Shown: positions 1 through 10,200 of the stretch, one piece after another
Position numbering within the stretch: position 1 is the stretch's first letter
How the letters are laid out: each line of letters opens with the position of its first letter
Origin: Phytophthora sp. 'mugwort'
Taxonomy: Eukaryota > Oomycota > Peronosporomycetes > Peronosporales > Peronosporaceae
Reading direction: 5' to 3'
DNA: 64,000 nt
Assembly (NCBI GenBank): GCA_033558025.1
Contig: JAUCEF010000005.1
Coordinates: 248,001 to 312,000 of the forward strand
The notes under the pieces: model-generated
The model's input: the letters and a program-made list of their open reading frames with translations, nothing else
The model's database searches: none
What the model was told of the DNA's origin: nothing
Program-made: the position numbers and the translations under genes

Positions 1-2
1 TC

Positions 3-1292
3 TATGGTCTGCTGTCCGACAGTCTCCCGCTCTTCGGATACCGTCGCAAGTCTTATATCGTCATCTGCGAGGTCTGCGCGGCCACATCGCTGGTGCTCAC
101 CGCCGGCTACGTGCACTCCATTGCTGGTGCTTTTGTCGTCAAGTTGGTGGACGCCGTCGCCGAAGCTTTTGCGCAGATTATGCTCGGCATTATGTTGGTG
201 GACCTTACGACGGGAGATGCCACCAGCAGGAGTAGCGCTCACGTGCAATCGCTGGCCAATGGGACCAAGAATGCCGCGTCCATTGCAGCCTTGATGCTGG
301 GCATCCCAGTGTATCGAGACAAGAACATTCAGCCGCAGCAGATCATTGGCTGGACCAGCTTGTTGCCACTCACAGCAGCGGGAGTGTGTCTACTTGGGCT
401 AAAGGAGACGCCGGTCTATGAACTTGCAGTCCGCGAAGAAGTATTTTCAGTCGAGGTAGACGGAATGGACCCAGCCTTCTCGTGGAGGAGCACGTTCAAG
501 TCGTGGTGGCTGTCGTTTAAACGAGATCTGCAGTTTAAGATGAAGCTCATGAAGCCCGTGCTCCCGCCCATGCTCTTCTTCTTCTTGTGCAACGCATTGC
601 CAGACGACGGAACGATCTGGTATCAGTACACGTTCTCGCTCCTTAAAGACGAGCACGAGTGCTTGCAGTATATGTCTCTGGCTGGCGTGATCGGCCGCTT
701 CCTTTCGTGTCTGTCGTACGCCAAGTGGTGCATCAACAAGAACGTCCGAAGCGTCTTCTTCCTGTCAACCGTGTGCTCCGTCGTCGCTGGACTGCCGCGG
801 TTGCTGCTGGCCCCTCCTGTCGTCGATCTCCCGGTCTCTATCTGTACATTTAGCACGGCCGAGTCGTTCATCACGTCCTTCACATCAGAGTTCGCACTGC
901 TGCAGCTGTTGGTTGTGGCCACCTACTACTGTCCTGCTAGTCCGGACGTTCAAGGACTGACGTACGCGTTGTATCTCTCGTTTATGGACTTCGGTGGTGT
1001 TGTGTCTGGAATTTGCACTTCCTTTGTGGTATCAGCGTTGGGCATCGTGCCCAACCCGACCACGAAGGTTGTCGACTGGAGCCATCTTTGTCTGGTCGTG
1101 GTGATCGCTTCCGTCGGCCAGTTGTTTGTTTTGCTATTCCTTAGTGTATTACCTGAGAAGGTGGACACGTCAGAGAACCCGAGCTTTGGAGGAGCTCGGA
1201 TCAAGCTCAAGTCCATTCCAATGATGCCAGACGAACCAGAGAAGCAGCCATTGCTCTTGGAGCCAGAAGCTTATGCAGACGTGCGAGTATGA
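3..1292 (+). CDS. BT1-family folate/pteridine transporter, 5' partial
   Basis: Membrane transporter of the BT1 (folate-biopterin) branch of the major facilitator superfamily. The frame is open from base 3, so the gene begins outside the window; 429 residues are present. The first residues carry the family signature around G-L-L-S-D-S-x-P-x-x-G-Y-R-R-K, followed by several long hydrophobic stretches that fit membrane helices, for example near bases 100-230, 540-600, 760-810 and 900-1150. The tail after about base 1150 is hydrophilic and presumably cytosolic. BT1 proteins move folates, pterins or S-adenosylmethionine, and oomycetes carry many paralogues, so the substrate cannot be named here. 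No intron is seen in the visible part. The family call is firm, the substrate is not. Confidence 0.85.
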   Translation, partial: YGLLSDSLPLFGYRRKSYIVICEVCAATSLVLTAGYVHSIAGAFVVKLVDAVAEAFAQIMLGIMLVDLTTGDATSRSSAHVQSLANGTKNAASIAALMLGIPVYRDKNIQPQQIIGWTSLLPLTAAGVCLLGLKETPVYELAVREEVFSVEVDGMDPAFSWRSTFKSWWLSFKRDLQFKMKLMKPVLPPMLFFFLCNALPDDGTIWYQYTFSLLKDEHECLQYMSLAGVIGRFLSCLSYAKWCINKNVRSVFFLSTVCSVVAGLPRLLLAPPVVDLPVSICTFSTAESFITSFTSEFALLQLLVVATYYCPASPDVQGLTYALYLSFMDFGGVVSGICTSFVVSALGIVPNPTTKVVDWSHLCLVVVIASVGQLFVLLFLSVLPEKVDTSENPSFGGARIKLKSIPMMPDEPEKQPLLLEPEAYADVRV

Positions 1293-3490
1293 GGTAGAAT
1301 TAGAAGGCATACGCCACAAAGTAGTATTCATTCTACTGCAGTATTAGAAGAGTATGGGGTAAAACGAACTACCTCTTTCGAGTTCGTTGGTGGTTCCACG
1401 TGGATGTTGTTGCGACGATTTATCATCAGGGTCAAGTTGCCGTCGCTGGGTCATCTAGAATGGCAAATTCTTCTGTACAAACGGGTCTTCGATGAAGTAT
1501 TATTTCGTCTCGAGGTACAGTTCCTTGCAATAGATGCTTCCTTGTCGACCTTTTCTTTCTGAATGAAGCACTGTGGCATTGCTTCATCCAAGTTCGTATG
1601 GTCATCACGGGTTGAATGAATCGAATTGTGTTCAGCCGTAGATGAGTAGGCAGATCTCGAGGTTTGGATGCGCCTTGATATTGCTTCGTGTGACTTGGAT
1701 CGGTGCGGACCTGCGGAAACGGGTCGACAACCGCTTAGCAGAGGTTCTGCCGACCCCAATTCCTTCGTGTCTTGCAACAAGGTGGGTATTTGTTGTTGCT
1801 CTGTACTTTTGCTTCGATTTGGGTAGCATGATTTGGCCCAACATGCTTGTTTTGTGCTAAACTCAATCTCTATTATAGTCGGGCAGACCCGCTAATTGAT
1901 GACACGTAGCTACGATCGATATGTGCATGCCTTGAGGTCATCACACTTTGTCAGTGTGAAATTCCGCAACAATGCAAAAGATCCTGGGTATTCACTTGAT
2001 TGGCTAACTGATCTGGCCTACGTTCGTTTTCTTACTTCCAGCGCGGGCGGAGTTGGGCTGAGCCCCATAACAATGTGCGTTGTCACCTGAATGGAGTACA
2101 GGACCAGTGTTGCCCTTTGGAACCCAGGAATGTTTCCGCTCAACAAACACGAAGAAGTCACCACTCTTGATATCGAGTAGCACGTTATTGTCTCCAGCGT
2201 GGGGAGATGCAAACCCGTTTCTTGCGGCGGCTGTGGAATATTCTGCAATGTGAGAAGGCTGCATTTTCCATTGTTTTTCGTTAGTCACAATTGCTTCCCA
2301 CCCGTTGAGCATACGAAAGCGAGCACGATGTACCAACACTACTTCCATACAAACACTTTCCGTCATCATGCACATTTTGGTCAGCAGTGCGAGCTTTCGC
2401 TGGAATATGCATCACCGTCGACGAATACGAAATCGAGCTGGTTGAAATTTGTGCGGGTCTGCGAACTCTGAATGACGTCCGAACAAAAACGAGTCAAGGT
2501 TGCTGCGATGCATCTCCTGCAATGTGTAAGGTTAGCCAACATAGTTTCAGATACGACACAGCACAGCCTTGTTTTTTTACGACAATTTCGATTTGCGTGG
2601 AATTCATCGAACCGTTCGCGGCCACGCTTGCTTGAAACTGGATATTTCACAATCAACACACGCATAAATCAAATGCACTGTCGGGTAATCAAGTCTCCTT
2701 GAAAAAAAGAGCGAGATCGTTGAAGGTAGCTAAGCTAGACAGAAATAGCCTTTGATCAGCCAGCCTTTTAGGTAATAATAGTGTTGAGAGGTATTGTAGT
2801 AAAAAGTTGTTTTTGGTCATGAGCAGGGCCAGCTCGTACCCAGAGTGGCCTGATGGTCTCGGTGAACCAAGAGTGAACGCGAGAGCCGTAAATCTCCCAT
2901 GTACGGTAACCGATCGTCATGAAGTTGTCGCCAAGTTCAGAGCCCGCGAAGGATCCAAGCCTCCCGCGCCTAAAACGCGTCATCATCTGCGTCAATTCCT
3001 ATCAATCAATCAATTCCCACCGGTGTGGACTTGACTGCCCAAGAGATTATTTTCATTCTGAGGATCTTATTGTTTCTGCGTGATCTTGCAATGACTGAGA
3101 CTAGAGTCGATGCAGCTTCAACTTCCATTGCCGTGGTGCTCTTGCAACGAAGCAATGTCACAGCTGCGCCAAGTACAAAACTTCTTACTGGGATCTTGTA
3201 CTCGTAGTAAGGCTAATTCATTCGATTTGTTGCTAAAGGTTTGACGACAGTCAGCTTGGATATTACTGCGATGCCTGCTTCACTGCTCGACATCCCGATT
3301 TTCGATTAGCACATTCCTGGACCCCAGTTAAAGGTGCGAAGTACTCCAGTGGTATTCACATGGCAAACTTGCTAGTTGGTAATTCCTCGTTTGGGTACCG
3401 GTTGTAGACTCCACTAACCAGGAAAGGGAATGGGTTGCACACATCACACGGTTCGTACAATTTCTTCGGTGTCCCAGTGCTGTTTACTGA
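1293..3490. other. Intergenic stretch without a recognised gene
   Basis: About 2.2 kb between the transporter and the WW/IQ gene. Stop codons are frequent in all frames and no conserved domain was recognised. The only stretch with protein-like composition is a 123-codon minus-strand frame at 2004-2375, listed separately. The 5' end of the WW/IQ gene may include an unrecognised exon near 3400-3490. Confidence 0.6.
2004..2375 (-). pseudogene. Possible decayed gene fragment, unknown product
   Basis: A 123-codon frame whose middle part (W-E-A-I-V, Q-W-K-M-Q, D-I-K-S-G-D-F-F-V-F, K-H-S-W-V-P-K-G-N-T-G) reads like folded protein rather than random translation. No signal peptide or supporting upstream exon was found, and the neighbouring frames upstream are broken by stops. 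A different frame just upstream also contains a short protein-like stretch with cysteines, which fits a frameshifted gene. I do not recognise the family. It may equally be chance. Confidence 0.2.
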
Positions 3491-4777
3491 AATCGCCTTT
3501 GGTACAGGCATCATCTCGAGCAGGATGCGGCGGAGCTCAAATTGTTATTGTTGGACACACAGGCATTTCTGGCTCGGTCTTCCTTGCCTCAAAAGCTACT
3601 GACACCACTCACCGCTGATCCCGCACAGCAGACCATCTCCGCATCGATCGACTTCAAGAAAACTTACGCCACCGCCGCGAGGATGTATGGTACAGTACAA
3701 GAGTTGCTGGGGAATATTCATGATCAGCTACGCCAAAAGCCGCCACTAACTCGTGAGGAAGCGCAAGCGAAAATTCAGTCAATGTGGAAGATACGCAAGG
3801 CGCGAAAACAACTCAAGGCACTGGTCCGTGATGTGTATTCTAGTTTCGAAGACCCGACAACGGGCCAAACGTATTACTACAACAATTCTACCAAGGAGAC
3901 ACGATGGACGAAGCCTGCAGCACTCGGAAGCGAAGGTTTGTCAAATGCCACTTTGAAAACGCGGAAGAGAGCGAAGAGATATTATGCGTCAAGAGAGGAA
4001 GAAGAGAGGGACGCAGTTTCGAAGCTGCAGGCGATGGCACGCTCTCATTTGGCACGACGTCATATGAGAAAGCTAATCTCGTGTGTTTACGAGAAGATTT
4101 GGGATGCTGCTAGTCAGCAGTTCTACTACCACAACACCAAGTCCAACGAAGTCAAATGGGAGAAGCCCCACTGGGTAAGTGACGAAGATATACCAACCCC
4201 GCGAACACGTTACAAGTTTCTGCAAGCTGAGGTAGCACACGACGACCAGCACGAGAAAATGAAGCCGAAAAAAGCACGCAGCGAACCATTGACGCCAGAA
4301 ACCGCGGCGTGTATGGTACAGCGCGCATACCGACGCAAAGCAGGCTTTCAGAATCTGCTTAGGATGTGCCGCGCGGTCTACGAGCGGGTTTACGACCTAG
4401 AACAGGGCATGTACTATTATCATAATACCCGTACGAAGGAGACGACGTGGGAGAAGCCTCTGCTGCTACGTGGGGCTGAATCGGACGTGTTCACACCACG
4501 AACTCGTCAGAAAAAGTTTCAGTCACTGATGAATGGAATGACAAGGAAGTTTCATCAGTGGACGGAGGAGGAGGCAGCGACATGTCTGCAAGGTCTCTAC
4601 CGAGCGAAAAAAGCGAGGGAGGAGCTTGGCGCGAGGCTGATACAACGCTTCAAGCAAGCTTTCGATCCGAGTTCTGGCCAAGTATACTATGTAAATATGT
4701 TAACGCAAGAGGTAAGCTGGGATCCGCCGGCTCTACTGTTCCGCGCTTGTGTCCAAATCGAGACGTTGGACGAGTAA
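3491..4777 (+). CDS. WW-domain and IQ-motif repeat protein
   Basis: Four units alternate an IQ calmodulin-binding-type motif with a WW-like module. IQ-like segments lie near 3760-3810, 4010-4075, 4300-4365 and 4565-4620. WW-like modules lie near 3823-3915, 4081-4155, 4375-4455 and 4650-4730. Each WW module keeps the central Y-Y-Y/H-N and the last W-x-x-P, for example T-R-W-T-K-P and T-T-W-E-K-P, but the first tryptophan is replaced. The role is probably scaffolding through proline-rich ligands and calmodulin-like light chains; the cellular process is unknown. The frame is open from 3491, while the first in-frame ATG is at 3683. The sequence between them looks coding, so a short upstream exon probably supplies the true start. 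The stop at 4775-4777 is clean. Confidence 0.7.
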   Translation, partial: NRLWYRHHLEQDAAELKLLLLDTQAFLARSSLPQKLLTPLTADPAQQTISASIDFKKTYATAARMYGTVQELLGNIHDQLRQKPPLTREEAQAKIQSMWKIRKARKQLKALVRDVYSSFEDPTTGQTYYYNNSTKETRWTKPAALGSEGLSNATLKTRKRAKRYYASREEEERDAVSKLQAMARSHLARRHMRKLISCVYEKIWDAASQQFYYHNTKSNEVKWEKPHWVSDEDIPTPRTRYKFLQAEVAHDDQHEKMKPKKARSEPLTPETAACMVQRAYRRKAGFQNLLRMCRAVYERVYDLEQGMYYYHNTRTKETTWEKPLLLRGAESDVFTPRTRQKKFQSLMNGMTRKFHQWTEEEAATCLQGLYRAKKAREELGARLIQRFKQAFDPSSGQVYYVNMLTQEVSWDPPALLFRACVQIETLDE

Positions 4778-4839
4778 CTGCAGCTTGGGAGCAGCATCAG
4801 GGGGCGCAGTCCCGTTCTCAATCGCCTCCAATACGTTTA

Positions 4840-5454
4840 ACATCCGTGCACGATACTTTTCCAGCGTCGAGCATTCTTCTTCAATGGCAACAGCTCATCC
4901 CTAGAACTTTCAGCGGACGCAGAGTGCGAAATTGATGAGATCCAGCTAGCGTCTGACGGGACGATCGATGGACATGCATGTGGCACCAAACATGCTTTCG
5001 GCACCGTGACGCCCAACGGCTACAACTTCTATCACCTATGCGTGGGGCGTCACGAGCACGAACATCTCATCACGCTGGAGCTGCTGCGCAACAGTGACGA
5101 CGTGTCCAAAGGCGACGACGCCAGCCTGTACCTCTCCAGCGAGTTCAAGTATTCACGCATGGGCCACTCGGGCAGCGCCCCGGCAACGAGCTCATCAAAC
5201 TCTTCGCGTACCTCGACGGATTCCCACTCAAGAACGAGGAGAGGGGAGGGGGGGGGGGGGGTGTCGCTGGACCGCGCTGCACATATAGGAGTCTTCGGGG
5301 CTGGAGACGTCGACACGAGCTACAACCTCGTAGTTTCCGTTGCGGATCTTCTGAACTCGCCCGATATTTTATCGAGACAAGAGTTTACACACAGCAGCAC
5401 AACCAGGCCGAGAATAACATCGATCGAGTGTCTGAAGATTTTAACCATTAGACT
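4840..5454 (+). pseudogene. Frame-broken gene, C-terminal fragment of unknown protein
   Basis: Reading from about 4840 in one frame gives a protein-like sequence containing D-G-H-A-C-G-T, N-G-Y-N-F-Y-H-L-C-V-G and H-L-I-T-L-E-L-L. The frame must then shift near 5170, shift back at a run of 14 G (5248-5261) and shift again near 5385 to keep protein-like text, ending at a TAG about 5452-5454. The part after the G run, with H-I-G-V-F-G-A-G-D-V-D-T-S-Y-N-L-V-V-S-V, resembles a compact beta-sandwich of the kind seen in pre-peptidase C-terminal domains; that comparison is tentative. At least three frame changes over 600 bases suggest a pseudogene, or local sequence error around the G run. The upstream half of the gene is not identifiable. 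Confidence 0.45.
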
Positions 5455-5528
5455 AAAGTAAAAATGAATTAAGAAACATTCAAGCAGCCTCCCCACATTA
5501 GACTAAATTGAAAATGAATTAAAAAACT
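5446..5528. repeat. Short direct duplication, 50-bp period
   Basis: Bases 5446-5478 and 5496-5528 are near-identical 33-base copies starting CATTAGACTAAA and ending in GAATTAA plus an A-rich tail. The duplication sits just after the broken gene, 3' of eL13. Confidence 0.7.
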
Positions 5529-5719
5529 ACAAGCAGTAGTAATCGTAGCAGAAACCAAAGGCAGAAGGGTTGCATGCAAAGTACACAATAAAAAAAACAT
5601 TTTTTTTGATGCGCGATGTATTGTGTTCCAATTTTCCGCAAATGACCTTAGGGAGTGCCGTCCCTCCCGACGCGAGTCGGTCAAGAGGACAGGCTGGTAG
5701 GTATCGACGCAAACGACAC

Positions 5720-6630
5720 TTACTTCTTCTCCTTCTTGTCAGCCAGACGCTTGGCCTGCTTGCCGAAGATGCGCTTGTCAGCGCGAGCAACACGCAGCTG
5801 CGTGAAGACGCTCTTCTCCTTCATCTCGGGCGTGATGACAGCCGTGACCGACTTGGCGCTCGAGCGGGTGATCGGGAGGATCGGGCCCGTGTGCTGGACA
5901 GCGTTCTTAACGTCCTCAGCGGCGGCGTCGCCGTTCTTGGGCTTGTTGCTCTTGCGCGGGAACACAATGAGCTTGGCCTTGTAGGCCTTGAGGCGGTGCA
6001 CGTTAGCCTGGAGCGACTCCACCGACTTGTTGGTGCGGCGGAAGTCCACGGCAATGCCGACGCTGATGGCAGTCTTGCGGTTGATGCCAGCCTCCTTCAG
6101 CTCCTCCAGCGTGAAGCCCTTGCCAGCACGGACCTTCGAGCCATACTTAATCGTGGGGCAGTGCACCGCGGGGCGCAGCAGACCAGCGGCCGGACGCGGG
6201 GCGATGGCAGCAGCCTTGGCCTTACGTGCCAGACGACGGGTTTTCTTCTTGGCAGCCTGAGGAGGTCATACAAACACCCATTGAATCAGTACACCGCTAA
6301 AGTCCTGGATGCTGCAGTTCCCAGCCAGGAATAAGGCACAGTCCAGCACACGGTCCTATAGGTCTCTCTTCTCCCGACATCTCTACTAATAACTGTGTGT
6401 CTTTTCGTCGAACGTTGACCTGTACGTCTCCTCCTGTATCGCCTCCTCGGTATGAGCAAGCAGTAGATGCAGGAGATAGAGAGACCGTGTGTAGCTTCTA
6501 GCTGCTGGCTGGCTGGTTGCCTGGCTGTATTCAATGCTGCTGCTCTTACCTGGTCGAACCATGTCTTGATTCGGGACTCCCAGTACTTGTGGAAGTGGCC
6601 GTTGGGGATGACGTTGTTGTGCTTCACCAT
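5720..6630 (-). CDS. RPL13: 60S ribosomal protein eL13, two exons
   Basis: Structural protein of the cytosolic large ribosomal subunit. Model: exon 1 6630-6550, intron 6549-6257 (GTAAGA...CTCAG), exon 2 6256-5720; 205 residues, close to the usual 200-210. Exon 1 ends W-F-D-Q and exon 2 opens with a lysine/arginine-rich block followed by [11 protein letters not shown], matching the N-terminal half of eL13 across eukaryotes. Further family landmarks are [14 protein letters not shown] and [11 protein letters not shown]. The 293-bp intron is long for this genome and lies after codon 27. The gene diverges from the SAC3 gene across about 650 bp. Identity is secure. Confidence 0.96.
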
Positions 6631-7286
6631 CTTTCAACTACAAAGACACAGAGAGGCCACGAAGATAGAGGCGTGAGTCTCCATGTCATGAAGGACCGCA
6701 CGGGGGGAGCAACAAGCGCGAGGATTTACCTTCGCGCGAAGTTACTCAGAAAGTTGCGGGCAATTTGGAACTTGGAGCCCACCAACAGCAAGCGGAGCCG
6801 GCGGCCGAGAGAATTGGTGGTTCCCCAACGCGCAAGGCTCTCCAGTCCTCGTTTTGACTTGGACTCACTATATCCCCTCGCCACAGCCAATCAGATAGCG
6901 CTGAGAGGTCTAAAACAGCATTTTTGTGTACCACATGATTTCTATATCATTCACTTAGATACGAATACAATTTATAGGCCTGAACGAGTTTAGAAACAGA
7001 AAATCGTTTAGAAACCAATCTTATGTTAGGCTTAGGTCCCAGGGTGGTCCACACGACTTGATGGTCGGAACACTGTACCTCTCGGAGGGAGTACAAGAGC
7101 TTCCAACGGGTGAAGGGTGACCCGAACAGCGGACCGCACCTCTCGCCGGCGTATACAGCAGCTCAGTGGGCGACTTCGTGATGTTCAGCTCCGGCAGTGC
7201 GTTATTCATACTCTCACCTCCCTATTCCTCCTCCTCCCACTGCGATTGGTGGCGTGGCGACCGAGTCCCGTGCTGACACATCTTTG
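6631..7286. promoter_or_regulatory. Divergent promoter region, eL13 / SAC3
   Basis: Intergenic space between two divergently transcribed genes. Visible candidates are a CCAAT box (CCAATCAG at 6889-6896), a second inverted one (GATTGG near 7244), and a TCATTCAC element near 6946 that resembles the oomycete initiator. Their use is inferred, not shown. Confidence 0.35.
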
Positions 7287-10200
7287 ATGTCATCCGCAGA
7301 TCGAGGCGGCGGCTTCGGAGGCTTCGGGGCACAGGGCGGCAATCCATTCGGGCAGAACCAAGGTACGGATAGCTATTTAACTATAGATACTTTTGTTTCT
7401 GTGCATGCGGAGTGCTGTTGCGAGCAGTGCAGGTGGACGAGCGCTCCTCCCAAGCTCTCTACTCTCTCTTGCGACACCGCGACGCTCTGCTGCTGCCAGT
7501 CGTTGAGTCTGCAAGGTATTGATAGGTGCCTTGGCGTGTCCAGGACCCACACCAGCCGTGAACCCGTTTCAATCCAATAGCAACAGCGCAGCAGTGAAGA
7601 CCACGTTCGGACAGAGTTCTGGTTTCGGCAGTCAGCCACCTCTTCCACCCGGAGGCCTGCTTGGAGCTCCTCCGATGCCTTTGGGCGGATTCGGCAAGCA
7701 GCCACCTCTGCCGCCCGGTGGCCTAGCTGGAGCTCTTCCGATGCCCTCTGGTGGATTCATCGGCGTTTCAACTAGCGGGAACCCATTCGGCCAGAAGAGC
7801 AGCAAGAAGAAGACGCAGAGCAACTCGAGTACGACCTTCGGATCGACACCGTTCAGACAGAACGGTGCTTCACCTTCAACAACGTCGACGGGTGCGCACA
7901 CAACGTTTGGATCTGCGTCGAATGCTGGTGGAAAGCCCAAGAATCGAGGTTCGTCATTCGGCGACAGCACGCCAAACACTGCGTTTGGTGGGAATGTATC
8001 GACGTCATATAATAAGGGAAACGACAGTGGACAAACTACGTTCGGGGCTCCAACGCCCAAGCGCGGACAGGGCTCGTTCTCTCAAGACCTAAACGGATTT
8101 AAGTCTGGACGTACTGAAGCTCCAACACCATCTCGTCGTGCAGAGAATCCTTTCGCTGCTCCTAGCAGAGCGAGTGGTGCTTCAAGCGGCCCTACAATTC
8201 ACACAACGTTTGGCAGCGCATCGGGTGCTAGTAGCTTTAAATCGTCCCCGGTAGTTGGACCTGGCGGCGCTGCACGTACCACCACGATCGGTGATGCTCC
8301 TGATAAACGACGGCAGTCTACTCCAAGGTTTGGCTCAGGTACTTCAGCTGGAGGATTCGCGAAGCCCGACAAGATGGCAACCATGGAGACGCGAATGACT
8401 GGAGCGAAAAAATCCCCATTTACTAAGAGCAAACGCGCTACAGGATTTGGAGCTCCGACTGAACAAGATGCGACTCATTTTGGTGGGCAACAACAGTTTA
8501 TGCCTAGAATCAGTTCACAATCTCCTCAAGACGGCAACGCTTTTGGTGGTGTAAAAGCACCTAAGACAAGCCCAACAACTGAGAAGTCTGGGAAACATCG
8601 ACAAGGTCGTCAAAAGAAAAAGGCGCCAAGCACGAGTGATGAAGAGACTTCATTTGTCCCCCTGCCGGCAGAATCTTCGACTCGAGACGAGAACAACAAG
8701 GCAGAGCTGTCAGCAGCTACAAACCTGGATGGCCGTTGTGCTGATATGTGTAGCTTGCCAGAACGGGAGCTGCATATTCGAGTGGATGAATTGAGCGTCT
8801 TTGAGAAATGTTTCCCCGATCGTCCAGGAACCGAGCGCGAAATGATTATCAAGCGTTTCCAGCGTAGTTCAGCTGATCACAAGCTGGATATCCCCGAGGA
8901 GATCCGCCCTCCCGGGGTTCTTCGGCGCACCCAGCTGTATATTGAGCAGGCAATCATGGATCTGGACCAGTGTGGCTTGGATCCCCGTTTCCAGACGCCT
9001 CGAGTTCCAGAGTCGATCGAACTGTACAACTTTTGCTGGGATCGGTTTCGAATGATTCGCAAAGATTTTGTCCTGCAGAATTATCGTGGCGCTGGTGGTC
9101 GTGTCCACCCCATTGCGCTCGACATTCACGAGCGTATCGCACGATATCACGTGCTTAGTGAACATGAACTCATTGAAACTCCGAGCTTCGTGGCGCAACA
9201 AAACATGGAACAACTTGGCCAAACTCTCAAGTCGCTCAACGAGCTGTACGATGAAAGCCACAAGGTGGGGAATCCTGCGTTCTTAAGTCCATTTGAAGCT
9301 GAATGCCGCGCGTATTTCATCCTTTGCGCGCTGGACAATGGGCGAGGCATGGATGTATTAAAGTATGTGAAAGATCTGCCGCCTCACATTCTGGAAAGTC
9401 CGCACCTCAAGTTCGCGATGCGGGTGTTTGTAGCGCGTCATACAGGCGACTACTTCCAGTTTTTCTCTCTGCTTCGCCAAGCGACGTATCTGCAGTCGTG
9501 TTTGCTCTTCCGGTATATTCCAAACGTGCGGTCATCGGCTCTTCTTCGTATGAACCGCGCTTACCGTAGCCAGACGTACCCACTAGAAGACTTGGTGGAG
9601 CTTCTATGCTTTGACGATATTGAACACGCCTACTCCGTGTGCCAAGAGCATCAGCTGCGAATATCTGGCAGACCTGGTGTTGGTGATGACAGCTCAATGA
9701 TGGTGAAGTTCGGTGGCGAGTTTGAAACAGGTACGAATGTACTGAGATTTGACCGTACTAGCGTGTGATAGTGACAATTGTGTATTGATTTCGGTACAGA
9801 TGCCCAGTTACGACGGAACAATACGCCGTTGAAGATTCGCAGCTCCAAGATTTATGTCGGGATGAAGCAAGGGTATGCTTTTTTGTGTATTTTGTTGCAA
9901 AAAGGCAAAGGAAACTCACTTTTAACTTTTTTTTTGATACGGACAGCAACTATTTACGACGAGATATTTGCCGCGGTGTGACTGAATATGCCCGAGATGA
10001 ATACCCAGCTCTTAGCAAGCTGATTCAAGACTCGGAGCGGGAGGAACAGGCGAGACTCTACCCGGATAGGCCTGTGTATGAGGACGACTACTCGTATTTT
10101 GTGGACTACAGTGAAGGAGCTCCAAGGGCGTCTCAAGTGAGTTTCCAAGCAACACATCCAAACAGCGTTGCTACTCTACAGCAACTGGGAGAGAATGGTC

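Noticed and set aside
4558..4935. Plus-strand 125-codon frame overlapping the end of the WW/IQ gene
   Set aside because: It runs in a different frame across the fourth WW module, has no start context or domain, and only its last bases touch the broken gene downstream.
5570..6334. Plus-strand 254-codon frame across the eL13 gene
   Set aside because: Antisense to the eL13 coding exon; its leucine/arginine-rich text is the usual shadow of a lysine-rich GC-biased gene.
7632..8060. Minus-strand 142-codon frame opposite the FG-repeat region of SAC3
   Set aside because: Antisense shadow of a low-complexity repeat; proline and glycine richness mirrors the sense strand.
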